Assembly (NCBI RefSeq): GCF_027924605.1
Contig: NZ_AP027042.1
Location: 5,247,524-5,311,523, forward strand
From: Dyella sp. GSA-30
GTDB taxonomy: Bacteria; Pseudomonadota; Gammaproteobacteria; Xanthomonadales; Rhodanobacteraceae
Reading direction: 5' to 3'
Length of the DNA: 64,000 nucleotides
The position numbers and the translations under genes are program-made. Positions 57,755-64,000 of the stretch are shown here, in pieces. Every line of letters starts with the position of its first letter. Positions within the stretch are counted from its first letter, which is position 1. The notes beneath the pieces are model-generated. The model searched no databases. It was given only the letters and a program-made list of their open reading frames with translations, and had not been told where the DNA came from.

Positions 57755-60205
57755 CTAGAGATCGTAAACGCCGCTCAACAGAAACACGCGACCTTCGCGG
57801 ATCGGCACAAAGGTCTGATCGAAGTTGACCGCGTACAGCGTGCGCGCAAAAAGATTCTTCACGCCCAAGGTCGCGCGCCAATGCGCGGCGCTATAGGACA
57901 CGTTGGCCTCGACGCTCGCCTGGCCCGGGATATTGAAATACGCCAGGTCGCCACTGGTTCTACCCACGCTGCGGCTGCGCGCAAAAATGCCGCCGGCCAC
58001 GCCCCAGCCTTGCAGGCTTTCGCGCTGGAATCGATAACTCGCCCAGAAGCTGCCTTGCCGCTGCGGCGCACCGGTGACGATGCTGTCGTCGTCGTTGTGG
58101 ATGCGCGCGTCGGTGAAACTCGCCGTGACATCCAGGCCGCGGGTGATCTGCCCGGTGAACTCCGTTTCGATGCCGTGATTGGTCTGCCCCGGTCCGGGGA
58201 TCGCGAAAAACGGCGGATCAGGGGACACCAGGTCGACGCTGTGATCGAGCTTGATCCGGTACCACGCCGTGGTGAGGCGGGCGCGTTGATCGAACAGATC
58301 GATCTTGGCGCCAGCCTCGATCTGGCGCGACACCGAGGGCGGCAAGGGTTGACCGGTCTCGCCGATCAACGAGTCGGCCTGAAAGCCGGTGGCCGTAGAC
58401 GCATAAAGCGAAACATTGCGCAGCGGCTTGTAGACCACGCCCAGCTTCGGCACCCATCTGGATTTGCGCAGCTTCTGCGTTGCTGCACCGTCGGTGCGGG
58501 TGGAAAGGTCGTAGGTCGTGCGTCGTACCGCCGCCAACACATCCCACTGTTCGCCGATGGCGATCTGGTCCTGCAGGAACACACCGGTATTGGTCGACCA
58601 GGCGCCGCCTAAGGTCTGCACCACACCGATGCCCGCGTCTACGCTTTGCGTACGCGCCGAGGGTAAGGCCATATTCGAGAACACATTGACTTCGATCGGG
58701 CGGCTGACGGTCAGCACACCCTGATCGTCGCCGGTACCCGCGCGCGTTCTCGCATAGTCAACGCCGAGCACGACATGATGCGTGAGGTCACCCTGGCTGA
58801 AACTCCCCGAAAGGTCATTCTGCAGGGTGTAGAACGCATCGGAATAGTTGAACAATTGAGCCGATGCATTCGCGTAGCCGGCCAGATCCGCATCGGCGAA
58901 CGACCAGTCCTGTCCGCTGTTGCGTTGATCCACGTATTGGCCACGACTTTCAAACTTCCAGTCGTCACCCAGCTTCTGCTCGACGCTGTACACCGCGCGC
59001 ATCGTACGAAATACCGCATGATCGCTCGCATTACCCGTGAGGATACCGAACGGCACGGCCGTATCGAGAGAGTCGCCCAGCAGCACCGAGTGGTCGGTCA
59101 CCGGAATGCGGTTGTTGACGTATTCCAGGCCGAATGTCACGCGCGTCGCATCGTTCTGCCATGCGATCGAGGGCGCCACGTAATCGCTGCGTTGACCGCG
59201 GTACCCTTGGGCCGTGCGGTCCGCATAGTTGGCCGAGGCGATCCAGCGGTAGGTCCAGACGCCGTGTGCATCGAGCGGACCGGCGAAGTCGACACCCGCG
59301 CGCGCGCCGTCGTACTGGCCCAACGAGAAACTCAATTCGCGTACCGGTTCGGCCTGCGGCTGCTTCATCACGATGTTGACCGAGCCGCCGAAATTGTTGT
59401 CGACCGACGACTCGCCCAGGATCGCCTCGGGCCCTTTCAATACTTCGACGCGTTCGATGCCGATAAGCGGCGGCAGATCTTCGATGCGCGCCACGCCGTT
59501 GGGCAGGCCGTCGGTCATGCCGTTGCCGACGTTGAAGCCGCGGATGCGAAACAGCGGCGGTCCACCGAAGCCGTCGACATAATTGACGCCGGCGATATTG
59601 CGCACCACATCGGATACGTTGATCGCCTGCTGCGAATCGATCAGGTCACGCGTGACGATGCTGACCGACTGCGGAATGTCGGCCAGGCTGGTATCGGTGC
59701 GTGTTGCGCCGCGGGTGCTATCGGCCTTGTAGCCAAAGTCGCCCAGGGCCACGCCCGGCACGCGGATCGCGGACAACGACGTCACGATGGGAATGCTCGG
59801 TTCGGCACCGACCAGCTGGCTTTCGAACGACATCGCCGGCACGAACGATCGCTGCCGCACGACAACGGTCTGGGCGTCAAAGGTTTCGTATTCGAGATTG
59901 GTGCCCGCCAGCAGTTTTGCCAGTGCGGCCTGCACGGTGAGCGTGCCCGAGGCACCATCGCAGCGCAGGCCGGCAATCGAATCGCTGGCAGTGAGCACCT
60001 GCACGTTTGCCTGCTTGCCCAGCGACATCAGCGCCGTGGACAAGGGTTGCGCGGGAATCGAAAAGGTCACCAACGCCTGCATCGAACGACTCACCGCCGG
60101 CTCGGCACGGGTATCGGCAGCCACAAAAAGAGACAACACCAGCACACCGCCCGCGCCTTGCAGCGCGAGTCGCTTCAGACCGTTGTTCTTTCGCCGGGCC
60201 GTCAC
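57755..60205 (-). CDS. TonB-dependent siderophore receptor with STN signalling domain
   Basis: 816 residues. A signal region (LKRLALQGAGGVLVLSLFVAADTRA) precedes an N-terminal STN domain (about 45-112, FSIPAQPLSTALMSLGKQANVQVLTASDSIAGL), which passes the ligand signal to FecR. A plug follows (TDTSLADIPQSVSIVTRDLIDSQQAINVSDVVRNIAGVNYVDG), then a siderophore-type barrel. Together with the upstream sigma factor and FecR it forms a self-inducing ferric-siderophore uptake system. The ligand is unknown. It is 110 bp downstream of fecR. Confidence 0.92.
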   Translation of the reverse strand: MTARRKNNGLKRLALQGAGGVLVLSLFVAADTRAEPAVSRSMQALVTFSIPAQPLSTALMSLGKQANVQVLTASDSIAGLRCDGASGTLTVQAALAKLLAGTNLEYETFDAQTVVVRQRSFVPAMSFESQLVGAEPSIPIVTSLSAIRVPGVALGDFGYKADSTRGATRTDTSLADIPQSVSIVTRDLIDSQQAINVSDVVRNIAGVNYVDGFGGPPLFRIRGFNVGNGMTDGLPNGVARIEDLPPLIGIERVEVLKGPEAILGESSVDNNFGGSVNIVMKQPQAEPVRELSFSLGQYDGARAGVDFAGPLDAHGVWTYRWIASANYADRTAQGYRGQRSDYVAPSIAWQNDATRVTFGLEYVNNRIPVTDHSVLLGDSLDTAVPFGILTGNASDHAVFRTMRAVYSVEQKLGDDWKFESRGQYVDQRNSGQDWSFADADLAGYANASAQLFNYSDAFYTLQNDLSGSFSQGDLTHHVVLGVDYARTRAGTGDDQGVLTVSRPIEVNVFSNMALPSARTQSVDAGIGVVQTLGGAWSTNTGVFLQDQIAIGEQWDVLAAVRRTTYDLSTRTDGAATQKLRKSRWVPKLGVVYKPLRNVSLYASTATGFQADSLIGETGQPLPPSVSRQIEAGAKIDLFDQRARLTTAWYRIKLDHSVDLVSPDPPFFAIPGPGQTNHGIETEFTGQITRGLDVTASFTDARIHNDDDSIVTGAPQRQGSFWASYRFQRESLQGWGVAGGIFARSRSVGRTSGDLAYFNIPGQASVEANVSYSAAHWRATLGVKNLFARTLYAVNFDQTFVPIREGRVFLLSGVYDL

Positions 60206-60315
60206 CGCAACCTGCGCGACGCGCCCCGTCCAAACATCGTCACCGCATGCTGATCGTGTGGCGGCAAACCGCTCCCCCTTTGTTCATCGCTACCCTTTCG
60301 TCCCGTTCAATCGCT

Positions 60316-61305
60316 TTACCGCACCGAGCTGGTCAGCACCACATGGTCGGCGAACGAGCTTACCTGCATTGGGAAAACCCGGGGTAAGGCGCCGATCCAG
60401 CTGTCAATGGTATTGATCTTGACCGTACCTGTGAACGTCAGTTCGCCCAGCCGCGGGTCCGCAATCTGAACGGGGCGGCGGCTGTAGCGGTTGACGTTGG
60501 CGATGACCGTCGACAGCGGCTCGTTGACGAACTCCAGCCGGTTGTCGCGCCAAACAGCCACATGATCGACCGCGACCGAGGACATGCTGAACACCCCGCG
60601 GCGAGGGTCGTAACTCGCCTGTTGCCCCGCCACCAGCTCCATGCCGGGCTGTTTCTTGTCCGCGGGCGCCTGCACCCGGACTCGGCCCTGGGTCACCGCT
60701 ACGGTCACCTGCTGGCCCGTACGGCGCACATTGAAGGCGGTCCCCAGATCCTCGATCTGCACCGGGCCGGCAGCCACCACGAAGGGGCGGTCGCGCTCAT
60801 GCGACACGGTAAAAAACGCCTCGCCGGCGCTCAGCTCGATCGCGCGCTGCCCCTTGGCATAGCGGGCGGTCAGGCTCGACGCCGCGCCCAGTTCAATGGT
60901 CGAGCCATCCGATAGCCGGATATCCCGGTTCTGGCCCACGTCGCTGGCATAACGCTGCAGGTCGGCGCTATCGCCAAAACCACCTTGCGCCGCCATACGC
61001 CATCCAAGCACGGCGATGACCAGGCTGGCCGCGACAGCCAGGCCCGCCAACCAGCGTGATCGCGGCCGTTCGACGGGCGCAAACGCCTGCTGAAGCGAGG
61101 CGCGTGTCGGCGCGTCGGCCGCCTGCAGGCTTTCGCCCAGCAGGCAAACCTGCTCGAACGCCTGCGCGTGACTTGGATCGGCTTCCAGCCATGCCTGCCA
61201 CTGCTCGATGGTCTGCGGTGAGGGCCCCGGCTCACGCAAACGCGTCCACCACTCGGCAGCGGTACGGGTCAGCCCGTCATCGGCGCCCGGCTTCATGGTT
61301 ACCAT
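60316..61305 (-). CDS. FecR-type anti-sigma / signal transducer
   Basis: 329 residues. The N-terminal cytoplasmic domain (DUF4880 type, WWTRLREPGPSPQTIEQWQAWLEADPSHAQAFEQV) precedes one membrane helix (WLAGLAVAASLVIAVLGW, about 85-102) and a periplasmic FecR domain (DIRLSDGSTIELGAASSLTARYAKGQRAIELSAGEAFF) with a C-terminal STN-contacting part. It relays the receptor signal to the sigma factor. The start lies in TAAATG, right after the sigma-factor stop. Confidence 0.92.
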   Translation of the reverse strand: MVTMKPGADDGLTRTAAEWWTRLREPGPSPQTIEQWQAWLEADPSHAQAFEQVCLLGESLQAADAPTRASLQQAFAPVERPRSRWLAGLAVAASLVIAVLGWRMAAQGGFGDSADLQRYASDVGQNRDIRLSDGSTIELGAASSLTARYAKGQRAIELSAGEAFFTVSHERDRPFVVAAGPVQIEDLGTAFNVRRTGQQVTVAVTQGRVRVQAPADKKQPGMELVAGQQASYDPRRGVFSMSSVAVDHVAVWRDNRLEFVNEPLSTVIANVNRYSRRPVQIADPRLGELTFTGTVKINTIDSWIGALPRVFPMQVSSFADHVVLTSSVR

Positions 61306-61860
61306 TTAAGGCACCTCCGCTTCGATACGTTCGCGGCAATACGCCATGGCATTGCCGACGTGGTAGCGCACCATGCGCTCACTGAGTTTCATGGATTGGG
61401 CGATCACGCTGAAATCGCGTCCTTCGATGACATGCATGACAAACGCCCTGCTGGTTTTGGCGGGAAGTTCGCGCAAGGCCTGCTGCACGACTTTCCATTG
61501 TTGAAAGGCCGAAGCGTGCTGCTCCGGGACGGACGTGACGTGCCAGTCGTTGTCGTCCGGGTCGACTGGCGCAGCCGCCCGTACCGCGCGCTTGCGCAGG
61601 TGGTCGAGCGACAGGTTAGCGGCAATGCGAAACAGGAAAGCCTTGGGCGAATCGACATGCGAGATGTCGTCCAGCGCGAGCAACTTCACGTACACCTCCT
61701 GCGCCACTTCCTGCGCATCGGCGCTGGAGCTGAGCCGGCTGTGCAGGAACGCGACCAGCGCGCGATGGTGTTCCTCGTACAACGCACGAATCTGCTCATG
61801 ATGCCGTCCGGCCCCGGGTTTTCCGTCGTTCGCGTCGTCGCCCTCGTTTGGTTTATCCAT
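61306..61860 (-). CDS. FecI-type extracytoplasmic-function sigma factor
   Basis: 184 residues. Region 2 (YEEHHRALVAFLHSRLSSSADAQEVAQEVYVKLL) and region 4 (LRELPAKTSRAFVMHVIEGRDFSVIAQSMKLSERMVRYHVGNAM) are complete, with an acidic N-terminus (MDKPNEGDDANDGKPGAG). It should direct transcription of the receptor gene when released by FecR. No clear Fur site (GATAATGATAATC type) is seen in the 120 bp upstream. Confidence 0.92.
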   Translation of the reverse strand: MDKPNEGDDANDGKPGAGRHHEQIRALYEEHHRALVAFLHSRLSSSADAQEVAQEVYVKLLALDDISHVDSPKAFLFRIAANLSLDHLRKRAVRAAAPVDPDDNDWHVTSVPEQHASAFQQWKVVQQALRELPAKTSRAFVMHVIEGRDFSVIAQSMKLSERMVRYHVGNAMAYCRERIEAEVP

Positions 61861-61980
61861 GGTGTCTAGGCTGCATATCGAAAGACCGCCCGCCTACATC
61901 TCCTGATGAGCGACAGCCAGCCGTGGCACCGGTCTTGAGATAAGACGTTCGAGCAGGGGAAAAATGAAATGCCGGGGACG

Positions 61981-62709
61981 TCAGGCCGTAGCGGCCAGGG
62001 CCACCAGTACCACGGCTTCGATGATTTCCGCCAGAGCACCGCAGGTGTCGCCGGTGAAACCGCCCAGGCGGCGCATGCAGGCATGGCGCCACAAGGCAAA
62101 CAGGACCGCGGCGGCGATCAGCGCCACCAGCCCGCGCGTGCCCAAGCAAAGGGCAACTACCGCCGCCGCAGCGATACCGAGCCAGCACGCGCTGCGCGGT
62201 GCGTCGCGCAAGGCCGAACCCAGACCCTGGGCGCGTGCGTACGGCGTCGTGACAAACGCCAGGGTCAACGCGGCACGGGCAAGTACCGGTGCCAGCAACA
62301 AGGCGATGCCGCCACTGATCGGAGCACTCGCCAACGCGGCAAATTTGAGCAACAGCACGGCCACCAGCGCGACCACGCCAGCCGGTCCGCAACGGGGATC
62401 CTTCATGATCTCCAGGGTGCGTTCGCGACTGCCGATGCCGCCGATCCAAGCGTCGGCGCTGTCGGCCAGCCCATCCAGGTGCAAGGCACCGGTGACGCCG
62501 ATCCAGACGATCAGGATCACCGCGGCGGACAACAAGGGAGGCCATGCGTGCAGCAGCTGCGCCAGCAACCACAGCACGATACCGATCACGGCACCGACCG
62601 CCGGGTACCAGGCCAGCGACTGACGGGTCGCGCGAGTGTCGTCGAAGGCCCTGGACGGTACCGGCACGCGGGTAAGAAACCCCAGCGCGACGAGCAGAGC
62701 GCGAATCAT
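61981..62709 (-). CDS. cobS: Adenosylcobinamide-GDP ribazoletransferase (cobalamin synthase)
   Basis: 242 residues, polytopic membrane enzyme joining adenosylcobinamide-GDP and alpha-ribazole. It has the signature GALHLDGLADSADAWIGG and about five hydrophobic segments. ATG 62709 overlaps the cobC stop by 4 bp, so the frame open further upstream is not used. Confidence 0.94.
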   Translation of the reverse strand: MIRALLVALGFLTRVPVPSRAFDDTRATRQSLAWYPAVGAVIGIVLWLLAQLLHAWPPLLSAAVILIVWIGVTGALHLDGLADSADAWIGGIGSRERTLEIMKDPRCGPAGVVALVAVLLLKFAALASAPISGGIALLLAPVLARAALTLAFVTTPYARAQGLGSALRDAPRSACWLGIAAAAVVALCLGTRGLVALIAAAVLFALWRHACMRRLGGFTGDTCGALAEIIEAVVLVALAATA

Positions 62710-63254
62710 CGCGCTGGCCACACCAAGGGGTGCAGCGAGGCATGCGGCACATCGATACTGGCCATCTCGCCGAAATCGCGCGACTCGGCCACACAACGCA
62801 ACAGGCGGATCGCGCCACCATGCGTCACCACCAGCACGCGTCGACCCGACGCGCCGTAGCTGATGGTATCGAGCGCCTCGCTCAAGCGTTGACGGAACGC
62901 TTCGAACGGCTCGGCGCCCGGCGGCGGATAACGCACCGGGTCACGCCAGAAGCGGCCCAAGGCGTCGCTCTGGCGCTCGGCCAGTTGCTCGATCGGTACA
63001 CCTTGCCAGTGTCCGAAGTGATACTCGGCCAACCGCGCATCGAGGCGCAGCGGCAGACGTCGGGTGGCGCAGAGCTCGGCGGCAAAGTCGGCACAGCGAC
63101 GCAAAGTCGAGGACACCACCGTGTCCCACTCCCGTCCCATCACCGCTTCGCGCAGCTGAGCCCAGCCGACCGCGCTCAAGCTGTCATCGAGCTGCCCCCG
63201 GTAACTGCGCTGACCGGTATCGCCGTGCCGCAGCAGCTCGATCGATCCGGTCAT
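62706..63254 (-). CDS. cobC: Alpha-ribazole phosphatase (histidine phosphatase family)
   Basis: 182 residues. Phosphoglycerate-mutase-like fold with the catalytic LLRHGDTG (H9) and the second His in [10 protein letters not shown]. It removes phosphate from alpha-ribazole 5-phosphate or adenosylcobalamin phosphate. ATG 63254 overlaps cobT's TGA by 4 bp; downstream overlap with cobS also 4 bp. Confidence 0.92.
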   Translation of the reverse strand: MTGSIELLRHGDTGQRSYRGQLDDSLSAVGWAQLREAVMGREWDTVVSSTLRRCADFAAELCATRRLPLRLDARLAEYHFGHWQGVPIEQLAERQSDALGRFWRDPVRYPPPGAEPFEAFRQRLSEALDTISYGASGRRVLVVTHGGAIRLLRCVAESRDFGEMASIDVPHASLHPLVWPAR

Positions 63255-64000
63255 GCGTCCGCCACCCCGGCTTCGGCAAACGTCGCCATGCCGCCGTGCA
63301 GTGCGCAGGCAAGACGTAGCACGGGTACGGCGGTGGCTGCTCCACTCCCTTCGCCTAAACGCAGGCCAAGATCGAGTATGGGTGTGGCCTGCAACGCATC
63401 AAGCAGACGCGCATGGCCGCGCTCGTGCGAGCGATGCGCAAACAGCATCCACTCGCGCACGCTCGGATGGATACGCGTTGCAGCAAGCGCCGCCGCAGTG
63501 CTGATGAATCCATCCACCAAAACCGGCATGCCTGCCTGCGCCGCCGCGATATACGCGCCTGCGAGTGCAGCCACTTCGAAGCCGCCCAGGCAACGCAATA
63601 TCGCCAACGGATCGCGCAGATCGCCATGGCGCTGCAGGGCGCGCTCGATGACGGCTGCTTTGCGCGCGACGCCGGCTGCATCGAGACCGGTGCCGGCACC
63701 CGTGAGATCCACCGGCGACTCGTCCAGCAAGGCACACGCAAGCGCAGTAGCAACGGCGGTATTGCCGATGCCCATCTCGCCGCCGATAAACAACTGTGCG
63801 CCGGCCTGTTTTGCCAGCTGCACGCTCTGTGCGCCCGCAGCCAGCGCCTGGGCGAACTGCGCCTCGATCATGGCCGGGCCATCGCAGAAATTGCCCGTCT
63901 GCGGCGCGATGAACGCGCGACGCACGCCCGCGTGCTCGCCCGGATCGTTCACCGTACCCAGGTTGACCACCTCAAGCGTGGCGCCGAGCTCGCGTGCCAG
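63251..64000 (-). CDS. cobT: Nicotinate-nucleotide-dimethylbenzimidazole phosphoribosyltransferase, 5' part outside window
   Basis: 250 residues of the C-terminal portion. The frame is open to the window edge, so the start lies beyond 64000. It activates dimethylbenzimidazole to alpha-ribazole 5-phosphate. [33 protein letters not shown] and the catalytic-Glu region [18 protein letters not shown] are present. First readable gene of the leftward cobT-cobC-cobS unit; any cobalamin riboswitch would be outside. Confidence 0.95.
   Translation of the reverse strand: MARELGATLEVVNLGTVNDPGEHAGVRRAFIAPQTGNFCDGPAMIEAQFAQALAAGAQSVQLAKQAGAQLFIGGEMGIGNTAVATALACALLDESPVDLTGAGTGLDAAGVARKAAVIERALQRHGDLRDPLAILRCLGGFEVAALAGAYIAAAQAGMPVLVDGFISTAAALAATRIHPSVREWMLFAHRSHERGHARLLDALQATPILDLGLRLGEGSGAATAVPVLRLACALHGGMATFAEAGVADA

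Noticed and set aside
61861-61980. Possible cobalamin riboswitch near the cob genes
   Set aside because: The segment lies downstream of cobS, not upstream of cobT. No B12-box sequence was seen; the operon start is outside the window.

Overview
The window is about 64 kb of high-GC, gene-dense proteobacterial chromosome. Gene families and order (ruvC-ruvA-kup-ruvB-ybgC-tolQRAB-pal-cpoB-queE-queC-tRNA-Lys, fmdB next to aspS, S10 and M1 peptidases, a XVIPCD-tailed effector, the style of the interspersed repeats) point to the Xanthomonadales, probably a Rhodanobacteraceae member of the Dyella/Luteibacter/Rhodanobacter type. The genus is inferred, not shown.

Layout. 1-6.8 kb: tail of an unidentified gene, a long-form acyl-CoA dehydrogenase, a GNAT acetyltransferase, SapC, an HNH endonuclease, a small iron-permease-like membrane protein and dxs. 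6.9-20 kb: exported degradative enzymes (alginate-lyase-like protein, S10 carboxypeptidase, penicillin-acylase-like Ntn hydrolase, M1 aminopeptidase), prmC, and a 1358-residue membrane protein of unknown function translationally coupled to prmC. 20-21.3 kb: oxyR and its upstream region, which carries an OxyR-box-like site and a candidate divergent small RNA. 21.3-24.6 kb: a predicted interbacterial effector/immunity pair. 24.7-29.5 kb: msrA, apt, a DUF2007 protein, glnS, a deaminase and a TVP38-type membrane protein. 29.7-35.4 kb: a signalling cluster of two histidine kinases, one NarL-type regulator and one PhnD-like binding protein. 35.5-36.9 kb: an alpha/beta hydrolase with an AhpD-like protein. 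37.6-49.9 kb: one long leftward block of tRNA-Lys, queuosine-precursor genes, the Tol-Pal system, ruvABC with kup inside, and yebC. 50-53.6 kb: a hydrolase, aspS, a duplicated DUF3011 protein and an FmdB zinc ribbon. 53.8-61.9 kb: two TonB-dependent receptors, one with its own FecI/FecR surface-signalling pair, plus a VirK/DUF535 protein and a structured repeat. 62-64 kb: cobS-cobC-cobT for late cobalamin assembly; cobT runs off the end.

Most notable. (1) The 347-bp gap upstream of oxyR contains a four-part ATAG/CTAT-type OxyR site. Immediately beside it is a leftward promoter with 17-bp spacing. About 125 nt further on is a strong intrinsic terminator, and between them lies a hairpin displaying a C-rich loop. 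This has the layout of an OxyS-like, peroxide-induced small RNA. (2) The lipase-like protein at 21.3-23.7 kb ends in a XVIPCD-like domain with a Gln/Thr tail and follows an ankyrin lipoprotein gene, the pattern of a type IV secretion bacterial-killing effector and its periplasmic immunity protein. No secretion apparatus is in the window. (3) Two tandem MetJ-type boxes precede one TonB-dependent receptor. All functional statements come from reading motifs and gene order; no database search was possible.
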